Numbered from the stretch's first letter, positions 1 through 9,292 are shown. The stretch: 64,000 nt of DNA from Methanobrevibacter sp. (GCF_017940815.1 NZ_JAGAXX010000013.1:1-64000), one strand, 5' to 3'. Notes: generated by a model from the sequence alone, not told the origin. A program made the numbers and translations.

Positions 1-369
1 ATATCACACAATTTAAAACGAATATACAATGAAACAATACAAAATGAGCTCATACACCATGAAAACAAACAAAATACCTAAAAATAATAATAAATTCAAA
101 AAAAAATTTTTAAAAAAATAATTAATTTTGAGTCGTCCTCATTTTAGAAAAATTTTTAATTAAATTGCTTTGCCCCAACATTATTGTTCTAAATTTGAAA
201 AATTGATTTAAAACCGTAAAATTGTATTTACTTAACAATATTTCGTTTAAAAAAATATTTGAAAATACTGCAAGCCTTGTTAGATAAATTTAAATAGTAG
301 GCAGACCAATTTAAAATTAAATCAAATAACCATGTTTAAATGCCACGAAAAATATCAAAAGGTGTTATA
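1..369. other. AT-rich upstream region with promoter
   Basis: This stretch is strongly AT-rich and holds no convincing gene. A TATA-like box TTTAAATA lies at 289-296, about 80 nt before the chosen start of the first gene. The Shine-Dalgarno sequence AAAGGTG is at 358-364. No repeat or structured element stands out. Confidence 0.5.
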
Positions 370-1227
370 ATGAGCGAAATTAACGATCTTGCATATTTTT
401 TAAATTCAATTAAAGACACATTGCCATGCAATAATGAGAAAGAACTTGAAGAAAAAATCAATCATGACAAAGACTTCAGAATTAAAGTTCAAAAATTGGT
501 TTACTTGTCCAAACTCTTTGGATGGGACAACACTTACCACTTTAACTTTCATAAAAGGGGACCCTACTCCATTGAGCTTAGTGACGATTACAGAAATATT
601 CCAACACTAAAAAAGGACAATGACTTTAATTTTAAATTGGATTCATTTAAAGAGTTCATTGAAAACGGAGATACGGAATATCTTGAAGCCCTATCCACAA
701 TCATTTATTACTGTAACAAGATTAAGCCGATTGAAATTGACAATGAAATTATTGCCGTATTGACCTATCTAAAACCCAATATATCCAAGAAGGTCATTGA
801 ATCAGCGCTTAAGAAAATAAATAATTTCAATTTACTAAATAAATTGGAAGTATATGATTCAAAAAAAACTATCACTGATGAAATTGTTTTGGATAAAATT
901 AAAGGACTGCAGGACATATTTGAAAATTTCGAGGAATGCAGCAATAAAACATTAATTTTAGGGTCTCTTGATTATCTGAAAATAGCCCTCAAAAAGGAAA
1001 AATTAAACGTCAATGAAAAGACCAGATTTCTATGTGCCATCTACAGTTATGTGGATGAAATAGAGCATTATTATTTCAGAAATTACAAACTGTCCAAATC
1101 ATTCTCAAATTATGATTTAAGCGCGATTGATGAAAGTTTTATTAAACTACAGCAATTCATATCCGACTTAAATGTAATTCCACGATTATATGATGAAGAC
1201 ATTGACTTAAATGTCTTCTATAAATAA
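370..1227 (+). CDS. YwgA-like protein of unknown function
   Basis: About 285 residues. The segment KVQKLVYLSKLFGW followed by FHKRGPYSIELSDD resembles the (K)LQKLVYL...GPYS signature of the YwgA-like and wider Panacea/SocA-like proteins; this is a pattern resemblance, not a search result. The rest is a charged, mostly helical protein without membrane segments. The reading frame opens at an ATG at 340, but the ATG at 370 is preferred because AAAGGTG lies 5-6 nt before it. The gene is followed after 12 nt by a PIN-domain gene with a strong Shine-Dalgarno, so the two are probably co-transcribed. Proteins of this class are sometimes antitoxin-like partners, which would fit the neighbour, but the function is unproven. 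Confidence 0.6.
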   Translation: MSEINDLAYFLNSIKDTLPCNNEKELEEKINHDKDFRIKVQKLVYLSKLFGWDNTYHFNFHKRGPYSIELSDDYRNIPTLKKDNDFNFKLDSFKEFIENGDTEYLEALSTIIYYCNKIKPIEIDNEIIAVLTYLKPNISKKVIESALKKINNFNLLNKLEVYDSKKTITDEIVLDKIKGLQDIFENFEECSNKTLILGSLDYLKIALKKEKLNVNEKTRFLCAIYSYVDEIEHYYFRNYKLSKSFSNYDLSAIDESFIKLQQFISDLNVIPRLYDEDIDLNVFYK

Positions 1228-1239
1228 GGAGGATTTGCA

Positions 1240-1854
1240 ATGAATCAGCTAAAAGATATTGACACCATCACCTATGACACAATGCTAATTATTTATCAGT
1301 GCTTTAACATTAAACACCATCAACTTATTGAATATGCCAACAAAACACAAAGATTAACTGAATTTCTAGTGAAAAACAATGCAGAGATTGTGGTACCTGA
1401 ATTTATAATTAATGAAATTAAAAACAAGGAAATCAGAAAAATAACTAATGAATTCATTAAATCAAAGCAACTAGCAAACCTTCCAAAAAATCCTGATCAG
1501 GCATTTATCCTAGGAATAGAATTCAAGGTTAAAATGAAACTATCTAGATTGCAAACGAAGGAATGGTTCACTGTCATCATTTACCAGCCTCCTGAAAAAT
1601 ATATTGACCAAATCTATGAATTTTTTAAAGAATTGAAACATCACCCTAATGTAAATGAATTCCTAAAGCTAAAAAACAGAAGAGATACAATACCTTCATT
1701 TGAGGATATGGCAATAATCGCCTTTTCTAAAGAGATGAAAATTCCAATAATATCAAATGATGCTGATTTGACTTTCTTTTCAAATGAACTATGTGAAAAA
1801 GGATTATCAGACAAAATATTCAACTTAAGCGAATTAGAAATTTATAATAATTAA
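1240..1854 (+). CDS. PIN-domain protein, probable ribonuclease
   Basis: 204 residues. The acidic residues expected of a PIN nuclease can be placed: an Asp in the N-terminal strand (ITYDTMLIIY), Glu in VPEFIINEIK, Asp in EDMAIIAF and Asp in ISNDADL near the C-terminus. The family cuts single-stranded RNA using Mg2+ or Mn2+ and includes VapC toxins as well as rRNA-processing enzymes. At 204 residues it is longer than a typical VapC (about 130). AAGGAGG sits 8 nt before the ATG, the strongest ribosome-binding site in this part of the window. It forms a two-gene unit with the YwgA-like gene. Whether the pair is a toxin-antitoxin, a defence module or housekeeping is not known. Confidence 0.65.
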   Translation: MNQLKDIDTITYDTMLIIYQCFNIKHHQLIEYANKTQRLTEFLVKNNAEIVVPEFIINEIKNKEIRKITNEFIKSKQLANLPKNPDQAFILGIEFKVKMKLSRLQTKEWFTVIIYQPPEKYIDQIYEFFKELKHHPNVNEFLKLKNRRDTIPSFEDMAIIAFSKEMKIPIISNDADLTFFSNELCEKGLSDKIFNLSELEIYNN

Positions 1855-1873
1855 TGCAGTCAAACCTTTAACC

Positions 1874-2410
1874 ATGATTGAAGTTGAAGTAAAGGCAAGA
1901 ATCGACAATTTTGATGAAATGGAAAGTAGACTAAACAATATTGGTGCAGTCAAAAGTAAAACAGAATTCCAGGAAGACATCTACTTTGCAAGCCCAATAG
2001 TGGATTTTGCAAAAACCGATGAGGCATTAAGAATTAGAACAACTGACAATGACATCTTCATAACCTACAAGGGACCTAAGCTCAACAGCGAGGCCAAAAC
2101 AAGAAAGGAAGTTGAGATGAATATCGAAAGTGCCGAAAAGGCAAAGGACATCTTTGAGGAAATCGGATTTAAGGAAGCAAGAACTGTCAGGAAAAGCCGA
2201 CAATACTACACTTATGAGAATTTCGAAATATCACTGGACGACGTTGAAGGCCTTCCACCATATATGGAAATAGAAATAGCCCTTGAAGACAATAGCGATT
2301 ACGATGAAGCCCAAGGCGAAATATTCAAGTTGTTTGAGAAATTGGGCATCACCGATGGGTTTGAGAGAACTTCATACATGGAACTTTTAGAAAATTTAAA
2401 TACTGAATAA
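1874..2410 (+). CDS. CYTH-domain protein (class IV adenylate cyclase-like)
   Basis: 178 residues, the usual CYTH length. The N-terminal EVEVKA carries the ExExK signature, and later strands show RIRTTD, TYKGPK and the acidic EIEIALED typical of the triphosphate tunnel. The family includes CyaB-type adenylate cyclases, thiamine triphosphatases and tripolyphosphatases; archaeal members are usually annotated cyaB but most are of uncertain substrate. It starts 19 nt after the PIN gene without a clear Shine-Dalgarno and precedes aksA by 38 nt. The enzyme should be cytosolic and Mg2+ dependent. Confidence 0.8.
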   Translation: MIEVEVKARIDNFDEMESRLNNIGAVKSKTEFQEDIYFASPIVDFAKTDEALRIRTTDNDIFITYKGPKLNSEAKTRKEVEMNIESAEKAKDIFEEIGFKEARTVRKSRQYYTYENFEISLDDVEGLPPYMEIEIALEDNSDYDEAQGEIFKLFEKLGITDGFERTSYMELLENLNTE

Positions 2411-2448
2411 CTACTAATATTAAATATTAAATTTAAGAAGTGATAATT

Positions 2449-3612
2449 TTGCAATATTTTATAAGTCATTATAACAAGGAATGTGAATTGACATTTCCTG
2501 AAGATATTACTATTTATGATACAACATTAAGAGACGGTGAACAAACCCCTGGCGTTTGTTTCAGTTTTGATGAAAAATTGGAAATTGCAAGAAAACTGGA
2601 TCAATTTAAGATACATCAAATTGAAGCAGGTTTTCCAATAGTGTCTGAAAAAGAAAAGGAATCAGTTAAGGCAATAGCAAATGAGGGCCTTGACGCGACA
2701 ATCCTTGGTTTGACCAGAACAAAACCTGAAGACATCGATGCCGCTCTTGACTGTGATGTGGACGGTATCATTACATTTGTCGGAACTTCCGACATCCACT
2801 TGGACCATAAGATGCACATCACAAGGCAAGATGCAATCAACCTATGTGAAACTGCAGTGGATTACGCTAAAGACCATGGACTGTTCGTTGCATTTTCAGC
2901 GGAAGATGCTACAAGAACAGATATCGAATTCCTGAAACGTATTTACGGCAAGGCTGAAGAGTGTGGAGCTGACAGGGTACATATCGCAGACACAACCGGA
3001 GCAATAACCCCTCAAGGTATTGACTATCTGGTTAAGGAACTTGTCAAAGACTTGAAACTTGACATTGCAGTTCACTTACATAATGATTTCGGATTGGCTG
3101 TGATAAACTCCATCGTTGGTGTTTTGGCAGGTGCAAAAGCAGTTTCAACAACAGTCAACGGTATTGGTGAGAGAGCAGGTAACGCTTCACTTGAAGAGCT
3201 CATCATGGCAATGAAAATCCTATACGGCAAGGATTACGGATTCAAGACAAAATACATCAAGGAACTATCCGAACTCGTGTCAAAAGCAAGCGGATTGCCA
3301 ATCCCTTACAACAAGCCAGTTGTCGGAAACAACGTATTCAGACACGAATCAGGAATTCATGTTGATGCGGTAATTGAGGAGCCATTATGCTACGAGCCAT
3401 ACCTCCCAGAACTTGTCGGACAAAAACGTCAATTAGTGCTTGGTAAACATTCCGGATGCAGAGCAGTAAGGGCAAAATTGAACGAATGCGAACTTGATGT
3501 CACTAATGAAGAGCTCATTGAAATCGTAAGACAAGTCAAAAAGCAAAGGGAAGAAGGAAAATACATTAACGACCAAGTGTTCAGGGAAATCGTTAAAAAT
3601 ACCAAGAAATAG
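2449..3612 (+). CDS. aksA: homocitrate synthase family protein (AksA)
   Basis: About 387 residues of the isopropylmalate/homocitrate/citramalate synthase family. YDTTLRDGEQTPGV is the acetyl-CoA acyltransferase signature, VHLHNDFGLA supplies the metal-binding His pair, and GERAGNASLEELI is the second family signature. The C-terminal regulatory domain of LeuA is absent, as in AksA and NifV. In methanogens AksA condenses 2-oxoglutarate with acetyl-CoA to homocitrate, the first step to the 7-mercaptoheptanoyl chain of coenzyme B. The adjacent homoaconitase-type gene supports this over leucine or isoleucine synthesis. The frame opens at a GTG at 2440, but that GTG is part of the AAGTGAT Shine-Dalgarno, so the TTG at 2449 is the better start. 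Confidence 0.85.
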   Translation: MQYFISHYNKECELTFPEDITIYDTTLRDGEQTPGVCFSFDEKLEIARKLDQFKIHQIEAGFPIVSEKEKESVKAIANEGLDATILGLTRTKPEDIDAALDCDVDGIITFVGTSDIHLDHKMHITRQDAINLCETAVDYAKDHGLFVAFSAEDATRTDIEFLKRIYGKAEECGADRVHIADTTGAITPQGIDYLVKELVKDLKLDIAVHLHNDFGLAVINSIVGVLAGAKAVSTTVNGIGERAGNASLEELIMAMKILYGKDYGFKTKYIKELSELVSKASGLPIPYNKPVVGNNVFRHESGIHVDAVIEEPLCYEPYLPELVGQKRQLVLGKHSGCRAVRAKLNECELDVTNEELIEIVRQVKKQREEGKYINDQVFREIVKNTKK

Positions 3613-3621
3613 GTCATGATC

Positions 3622-4875
3622 ATGAATATTACTGAAAAAATACTTTCATCAAAAGCAGGCCATGAGGTGACCCCTGGAGAAATCATTGAAATCCCAGTCG
3701 ACCTTGCAATGTCACACGACGGGACAAGCCCGCCTGCAATCAAGACATTTGAAAAAATAGCTGAAAAGGTATGGGATTCCGAAAAGATAGCAATCATCTT
3801 TGACCACAACGTTCCTGCAAACACAATCGGTTCGGCGGAGTTCCAAAAGGTTTGCCGTGAGTTCATCAAAACCCAAAACATTACTAAAAACTTCATTCAT
3901 GGTGAAGGAATCTGCCATCAGGTAGTTCCTGAAATGGGTTTGGTTGAACCTGGAAAAGTCATTGTCGGAGCTGACTCACACACATGTACCTATGGTGCAT
4001 TCGGAGCGTTTTCAACAGGTATGGGTGCCACTGACCTTGCAATGGTTTGGGCAACCGGTAAAACCTGGTTCATGGTTCCTGAAGCTATCAAAATGGAAGT
4101 TACAGGCGAACTCAATCCATACATTGCCCCTAAAGACATTATTCTAAACATTATAGGAGAAATAGGAATAGCCGGTGCAACCTACAAGACTGCAGAGTTT
4201 TGTGGAGAGACCATCGAGAACATGGGCGTTGAAGGAAGGGCAACCATGTGTAACATGGCTATTGAAATGGGTGCAAAAAACGGTATAATGGAACCGAATA
4301 AGGAAGTCATTAGCTACATCTGTCAAAGAACCGGCAAAAGCGAATCAGAATTGAACATCGTTAAATCAGATGCCGATGCGGAATATGAAAAGGAAATGCA
4401 CTTTGACATAAGTGACTTGGAACCTCAAATCGCATGTCCAAATGACGTGGATAACGTGAAAGGAATCTCAAAGATTGAGGGAACCTCAATTGACCAATGT
4501 TTGATTGGATCATGCACCAACGGAAGATTGTCCGACCTGAAGGATGCTGCGGAAATCTTGGAAGGAAACACAATCGACGACAGCATCAGACTATTAATAT
4601 TGCCAGCTTCAAGAGAAATTTACCAGCAGGCCATTCACGAAGGCTACATTGATACATTCATAAACGCAGGAGCAATCATCTGCAATCCTGGTTGCGGACC
4701 ATGTCTCGGAGGACACATGGGAGTGTTAAGCGAAGGCGAATCATGCATATCCACAACCAACAGGAATTTCAAAGGCAGAATGGGAGACCCTGCTTCTGAG
4801 GTATACTTATCTAACTCCAAGGTGGTTGCGGCATCCGCACTCACAGGAGTTATTACCAATCCAAAAGACTTATAG
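3622..4875 (+). CDS. aksD: homoaconitase / isopropylmalate dehydratase large subunit
   Basis: About 417 residues, the length of methanogen HacA/LeuC subunits. The three Fe-S ligand cysteines are in IGSCTNGR and PGCGPCLGGH; ADSHTCTYGAFG is also typical. With a small subunit encoded elsewhere it isomerises homocitrate (or isopropylmalate) via a dehydrated intermediate. Substrate choice in this family is set mainly by the small subunit, so the large subunit alone cannot decide between coenzyme B and leucine synthesis; the neighbour aksA favours coenzyme B. The ATG at 3622 is preferred over the one at 3616 because AGGTCATGATC precedes it at normal spacing. Confidence 0.85.
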   Translation: MNITEKILSSKAGHEVTPGEIIEIPVDLAMSHDGTSPPAIKTFEKIAEKVWDSEKIAIIFDHNVPANTIGSAEFQKVCREFIKTQNITKNFIHGEGICHQVVPEMGLVEPGKVIVGADSHTCTYGAFGAFSTGMGATDLAMVWATGKTWFMVPEAIKMEVTGELNPYIAPKDIILNIIGEIGIAGATYKTAEFCGETIENMGVEGRATMCNMAIEMGAKNGIMEPNKEVISYICQRTGKSESELNIVKSDADAEYEKEMHFDISDLEPQIACPNDVDNVKGISKIEGTSIDQCLIGSCTNGRLSDLKDAAEILEGNTIDDSIRLLILPASREIYQQAIHEGYIDTFINAGAIICNPGCGPCLGGHMGVLSEGESCISTTNRNFKGRMGDPASEVYLSNSKVVAASALTGVITNPKDL

Positions 4876-4884
4876 GTGATTTGA

Positions 4885-5448
4885 ATGGTACAAGACAAAA
4901 ACGAAGCAAACAAGCGACTAATCGAAAAAATTAACGACCTTGAAAAGGACTACGGTCAGGAATTTTCAAACACACAAAAAATACTGCTAACAACAGACGG
5001 ATCAATCACTGCAATTCTGGACGTTTTATATGGCAAAATCACATTGGACACCATAGACCAACATCTGGAAGATGCAGACGCAGAACGTGCCAAACTAGTG
5101 AATGTGAATGAGGGCGATGAAATTAACTTCAGGGAAGTCTTAATGCATAAGGATGACCAGCCTTTAATATATGCCATTTCACATGTTCCATTGGGAAGAT
5201 GCACAAAGGAAGTGTGCAATGATTTGCTCAGGGCGGACATACCAATAGGAAGAATCCTTAAAAATTATCATATAGAGTCAAGAAGAGAAGTCAACAACAT
5301 ATTCATTGAAAGGCCAAACGACAAATTAAAAGAAATGTTCGGCACAGACGAAGACTTCCTGGCTCGTGATTACGTCATAATCAACAATGATGAGATATTA
5401 ATGTGGATTAAGGAAATGTTCCCTGTAAGCTATTTTACTGAAATATAG
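4885..5448 (+). CDS. chorismate lyase-like (DUF98) protein
   Basis: 187 residues. The central ISHVPLGRCTKEVCNDLLRADIPIGRIL and the later REV(N)NIF segment match the archaeal DUF98 / chorismate pyruvate-lyase-like family as I know it. In methanogens a 4-hydroxybenzoate made from chorismate is thought to feed methanopterin synthesis, so that role is likely but inferred here. The Shine-Dalgarno AGGTGAT overlaps the stop codon of the preceding dehydratase and the gene is followed by fen after 8 nt, so aksA, aksD, this gene and fen look like one operon. Confidence 0.7.
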   Translation: MVQDKNEANKRLIEKINDLEKDYGQEFSNTQKILLTTDGSITAILDVLYGKITLDTIDQHLEDADAERAKLVNVNEGDEINFREVLMHKDDQPLIYAISHVPLGRCTKEVCNDLLRADIPIGRILKNYHIESRREVNNIFIERPNDKLKEMFGTDEDFLARDYVIINNDEILMWIKEMFPVSYFTEI

Positions 5449-5456
5449 GTGAAAAA

Positions 5457-6440
5457 ATGGGTGTAAAACTAAAAGATATAGTTGAACCGGAAAATATCAA
5501 TTTCAAGGACTTGGAGGGAAGAGTGGTATCAATCGATGCATTCAACACACTTTACCAATTCCTATCAACAATCAGACAAAGGGACGGAAGACCTCTGACA
5601 GATGAAAACGGAAATGTTACATCACACTTGAGTGGAATCTTATATCGTAACTCCTCAATGATTGAAAAGGACATAAAGCCCATCTATATCTTTGACGGTA
5701 AGGCACCTGAACTTAAAAGCGAAACCCAGGCAAAAAGAAGGGAAGTGCGTGAGGAATCCGAAAAGATCTTCAAGGAAGCCCTTGCCGAAGGAGACACCGA
5801 AAAGGCAAGAAAGTATGCGATGAGGTCATCCAAACTATCTCCTGAGATAATCGAATCATCCAAAAAGCTTCTGACACTTATGGGAATACCATATGTTGAG
5901 GCGAAAGGTGAAGGTGAAGCGCAGGCAGCTTATCTTGTTGCAAACGGTGACGCATATGCCGTGGCATCACAGGATTACGATTGCCTTTTGTTTGGAGCCA
6001 AAAGGGTTGTAAGAAACCTTGCAGTCAACTCAAACCTTGGAAATCTCGAATACTACCAGCTTGACAAGGTGTTGAAACAATTAAACGTCACACGCGAAGA
6101 GCTGGTTGACATGGGAATCCTTATCGGTACCGACTTTTGCGATGGACTTAAGGGAGTCGGAGCAAAGACCGCTCTCAAGTTAGCCCACAAGGGACAGCTC
6201 AAGGAAAAAATAGCTGAGCTTCAAAAGGAATCCACACATGACCTTGACGAGGTCCGTGACATTTTCCTGAAGCATAACGTGAATACCGATTACAAAATAG
6301 ACTGGGGAAAACCGGACAAGGAAAAACTAATCGAATTCATGTGCTATGAACATGGATTTTCAGTGGAACGTGTAAGCAAGGCATCAGATAGGCTTAAAAA
6401 TTTAAATTCCTCACAGGGAAGTCTTGACGCCTGGTTTTAA
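5457..6440 (+). CDS. fen: flap endonuclease 1
   Basis: 327 residues, normal for archaeal FEN-1. The N domain begins with GVKLKDIV and holds SIDAFNTLYQFLS, followed by IYIFDGKAPELK. The I domain has EGEGEAQAAYLV, SQDYDCLLFGA and ILIGTDFCDGLKGVG (helix-hairpin-helix). These carry the acidic metal ligands. The C-terminus QGSLDAWF is a PCNA-interacting (PIP) box. The enzyme removes 5' flaps in Okazaki-fragment maturation and repair. AGGTGA lies 5 nt before the ATG. A 9-bp hairpin follows the stop. Confidence 0.95.
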   Translation: MGVKLKDIVEPENINFKDLEGRVVSIDAFNTLYQFLSTIRQRDGRPLTDENGNVTSHLSGILYRNSSMIEKDIKPIYIFDGKAPELKSETQAKRREVREESEKIFKEALAEGDTEKARKYAMRSSKLSPEIIESSKKLLTLMGIPYVEAKGEGEAQAAYLVANGDAYAVASQDYDCLLFGAKRVVRNLAVNSNLGNLEYYQLDKVLKQLNVTREELVDMGILIGTDFCDGLKGVGAKTALKLAHKGQLKEKIAELQKESTHDLDEVRDIFLKHNVNTDYKIDWGKPDKEKLIEFMCYEHGFSVERVSKASDRLKNLNSSQGSLDAWF

Positions 6441-6453
6441 AATTAAAAAAAAG

Positions 6454-6476
6454 TTTAGAAGAAAAAATCTTCTAAA
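6454..6476. terminator. bidirectional hairpin between fen and PH-protein gene
   Basis: TTTAGAAGA and TCTTCTAAA pair perfectly around a five-A loop, between two convergent genes and touching the stop codon of the minus-strand gene. Confidence 0.6.
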
Positions 6477-7144
6477 TTACTCCATTTTCTTAGCAATCTC
6501 ATCGACAATGACTTTAGCGTTTTCAACTCTTTTTTCCGCTTCAGATATCTCCAGCTGATTGAAGATGTCATTATATATGGATTGACCATCACGAATGAAT
6601 CTGAATTTGAATTTAGATGAGGTTGTTGCTATCTGAACAGTACCATACCCTATAAGTCTTCCGATTAGACCGCTACTGTATGAGACAGAATCAATCTTGT
6701 TTAACGGGGACTGCATTTGAGTAATTGAAATCAATCCACATTTACCGAACACTCTCTTGTTGGTCAAGATTAGGTCATTTGTCTTATATCCTATGAATCT
6801 GATGATAAGCCAAATCAAACCAACGATTGTGAATATATTGAAGAATCCCAGTAATGCGAAAAAAAATCGAAATAATACCAATAAGACGCCTCAATTAAAA
6901 AATTAATAATCCCAAACAGGATTCCCAAACCAAGAATAATTCCAGGAACTATTAGACAGCCCTCATGGATTTGAGAATGCCTAATGATTTCTTCCCCGTC
7001 CATCATGTCGATATTATATTCTGAAAAAATGTGAGAATCGTTGGCGTTATTAGGTTTAGATTCACCAGCTTTTGTTCCACATTCATTGCAGAATACAGAT
7101 CCCTCTTCCAATTCGGCACCACAATTTTTACAAAATTTTGCCAT
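6477..7144 (-). pseudogene. zinc-ribbon / PH-domain membrane protein, frameshifted
   Basis: The first part (6815-7144) begins MAKFCKNCGAELEEGS and continues with CNECG, a double-CxxC zinc ribbon, then a membrane helix (VPGIILGLGILFGIINFLI). The second part (6477-6881, other frame) has no start codon of its own worth using. It continues with a hydrophobic helix (FTIVGLIWLIIRFIGY) and LTNKRVFGKCGLISI...SGLIGRLIGYGTVQI, the bacterial PH-2 (YdbT-like) pattern. One extra base in the run of eight A at 6859-6866 (T on the coding strand) would join them into a protein of about 222 residues. It may be a true pseudogene, a sequencing slip, or ribosomal -1 frameshifting on the U run. The function of such proteins is unknown. 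Confidence 0.7.
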
Positions 7145-7194
7145 TTAATCACCGAATAAATATATATTAATACTACTATTTAAACAATGACAGA

Positions 7195-7845
7195 CTAATA
7201 CGGAGGAAAGTCTTCGCCAAATACCTTTTTTGCATATTTAACTGCCAAGTCAACCTGATCAGCGTAATCTATCAACATCTGTTTTTCAAAATATTCACGT
7301 GAAGGTGACTTTAAAATCAATTTAAGCAAGTTCTCATATGTTTTTATAGCCAAATCCTTGTTGAAATCATATTTTTCCACAAGTTCAGGAGTCAATTTTT
7401 CAAAACATGGAAATTCCAATGTCTTGCAAACCGTATCTGTTGAAAAATACGTCATTCTTATCAAAGGAGAAACTGATGAGACAAGCACATGATTTCCAAG
7501 CTCTATCAATGGAGGGATTCCTGTGCGATTGTACCTTTCCATTGAGGTCAGCTTCCCATAATTCTTAAGGTTGAAGCAGTGCAGTTCTGTATAGAAATCA
7601 GGTTCAAAATATTCAATAAGATTTAAAATCTTCTGGCCGAGCTCTGTTTCATAGTATTCCTTTTCAATTGTTGAAATATATGGTGTCTTGTCGAAATTAT
7701 AAAAATAGAATTGGCCCTCTGAGAGATCCTCTTCCTTAATTCTCTTGATGAATTTCAAGGAGGTCAATCCCTCGTTTCCATGGACGCCCCCAATAAACAA
7801 TTTGGTTGGTCCGCTGCCATTGTCAATGTACTTAAAAAAAGACAT
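7195..7845 (-). CDS. DUF2119-type zinc hydrolase-like protein
   Basis: 216 residues. FIGGVHGNEG matches the HxxE zinc motif of carboxypeptidase/succinylglutamate desuccinylase-like enzymes, and TELHCFN could supply the third ligand. I recognise the whole as the methanogen DUF2119 family, whose substrate is unknown. It starts 27 nt after ahcY on the same strand, but a hairpin with an eight-T run lies in that gap, so it depends on read-through or a cryptic promoter. No Shine-Dalgarno is evident before the ATG. Confidence 0.7.
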   Translation of the reverse strand: MSFFKYIDNGSGPTKLFIGGVHGNEGLTSLKFIKRIKEEDLSEGQFYFYNFDKTPYISTIEKEYYETELGQKILNLIEYFEPDFYTELHCFNLKNYGKLTSMERYNRTGIPPLIELGNHVLVSSVSPLIRMTYFSTDTVCKTLEFPCFEKLTPELVEKYDFNKDLAIKTYENLLKLILKSPSREYFEKQMLIDYADQVDLAVKYAKKVFGEDFPPY

Positions 7846-7848
7846 ACT

Positions 7849-7884
7849 AAAAAAAAGTTTTGAGAAGGAAATCTATGTTCCTTC
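7849..7884 (-). terminator. terminator after ahcY
   Basis: On the minus strand GAAGGAA and TTCCTTC (7864-7884) form a 7-bp stem that includes the ahcY stop codon. After seven bases there is a run of eight T (plus-strand A at 7849-7856). Confidence 0.65.
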
Positions 7885-9123
7885 TTGCCAATTTGCCAAG
7901 TAAGCTTTTTGTTTGTCAGATAATGAATCGATTTCAATTCCCATAGCGTCGAGTTTCATGCTTGCTACAGTGTAGTCGATTTCATCAGGTGCTTTGGTTA
8001 CACCTACAGGCAAATCATTTTCTAGGATGTGTTTTGCGGATAATGCTTGTACAGCAAAACTCATGTCCATGATTTCAGCAGGGTGTCCTTGTCCACGTGC
8101 AGCGGAAAGGTTTACTAAACGACCATCAGCCAATAAGTATATTTTTCTGCCATCCTTGGTTGTGAACTCTTCGATACTTTCACGAACTTCTTTAACGCCT
8201 GTTGAAATAGCTTCAAGGTCTGGTCTGTTGATTTCAACATTGAAGTGTCCGGAGTTTGCAAGCATACATCCGTCTTTCATGTATTTGAAGTCATCACCTG
8301 AGATGATGTCTGCGTTACCTGTTACAGTAATGATTAAGTCGGATTGTTTTACTGCTTCCCTTATGGTCATTACACGGTATCCGTCCATTCTTGCTTCAAG
8401 TGCTCTGATCGGATCAACTTCTGTAACAATTACGTCTGCTCCGAGACCTGCTGCTCTGAGTGCAAGTCCCCTTCCACACCATCCATATCCACAGACAGTT
8501 ACGGTTTTTCCTGCAATTACCATGTTGGTTGTTCCCATGATAGCGTCAAAACTTGATTGACCGGTTCCGTAACGGTTGTCAAATAAATATTTTGTGTAAG
8601 CGTCATTTACTGCAATTACAGGGAATTTCAATGCGCCGTCAGCATGCATTGCCTGTAACCTGTGAACACCAGTTGTTGTTTCTTCACATGCACCTTTGAT
8701 GTGGCTTAATAATTCTTTTCTTTCATTGTGAAGAACCATAATCATGTCTGCTCCGTCATCAATGATTATGTCAGGCTTGTGGTCAAGTACCATGTTGATT
8801 GTTTGATAGTATTCCTCATCGTCTTGTTCTCTCCAACCGTAAACGTTCAATCCTAAGTCAGCCGCTCCTGCAACTGCATCGTCATGAGTGGATAAAGGGT
8901 TACAGCCAGTCATAGCTACTTCAGCACCACCAGCCATCAAGGTCAAACCTAAGTTGATTGTTTTAGGTTCCAAATGTAAGCATGATCCGATTGTGATTCC
9001 TTTGAACGGTTGGGTTTCCAAATACTCCTTTTTAATAGATTCTAAAACAGGCATGTGTTTTTGAACCCATTCGATTTTTCTTACACCTTCAGGTGCAAGT
9101 GACATATCTTTAACTTTGCTCAT
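7873..9123 (-). CDS. ahcY: adenosylhomocysteinase (S-inosylhomocysteinase in methanogens)
   Basis: 416 residues, typical for archaeal SAH hydrolase. The NAD-binding region TVTVCGYGWCGRGLA has the GxGxxG pattern, and SCLHLEPKT, GCNPLSTHD and NDAYTKYLFDNRYGTGQS are family segments. It cleaves S-adenosylhomocysteine, or in methanogens preferably S-inosylhomocysteine after deamination, to recycle the product of methyltransferases. The protein is cytosolic. The gene has its own promoter region upstream, with DUF2119 downstream beyond a terminator. Confidence 0.93.
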   Translation of the reverse strand: MSKVKDMSLAPEGVRKIEWVQKHMPVLESIKKEYLETQPFKGITIGSCLHLEPKTINLGLTLMAGGAEVAMTGCNPLSTHDDAVAGAADLGLNVYGWREQDDEEYYQTINMVLDHKPDIIIDDGADMIMVLHNERKELLSHIKGACEETTTGVHRLQAMHADGALKFPVIAVNDAYTKYLFDNRYGTGQSSFDAIMGTTNMVIAGKTVTVCGYGWCGRGLALRAAGLGADVIVTEVDPIRALEARMDGYRVMTIREAVKQSDLIITVTGNADIISGDDFKYMKDGCMLANSGHFNVEINRPDLEAISTGVKEVRESIEEFTTKDGRKIYLLADGRLVNLSAARGQGHPAEIMDMSFAVQALSAKHILENDLPVGVTKAPDEIDYTVASMKLDAMGIEIDSLSDKQKAYLANWQEGT

Positions 9124-9292
9124 AATATCATCATCATAAAATTATTTATTAAATAAATTTTTGACTTTAAATATTAATATAACTTTTTATGGATTAAAAA
9201 TATTTTTTCAAAAAAAGATTTCAAACAAGCCAAAAAACATCAAAAAACAAAAACTTTAAATGTAATGATTGAAATATATATATTTGTTAGAT

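Noticed and set aside
340-369. ATG at 340 as the start of the first gene
   Set aside because: It has no Shine-Dalgarno, whereas AAAGGTG is correctly placed for the ATG at 370.
7994-8560. Long open frame on the plus strand across ahcY (188 codons), and similar frames opposite other genes
   Set aside because: These lie antisense to strongly recognised proteins, lack ribosome-binding sites and show Ser/Pro-rich translations typical of shadow frames.
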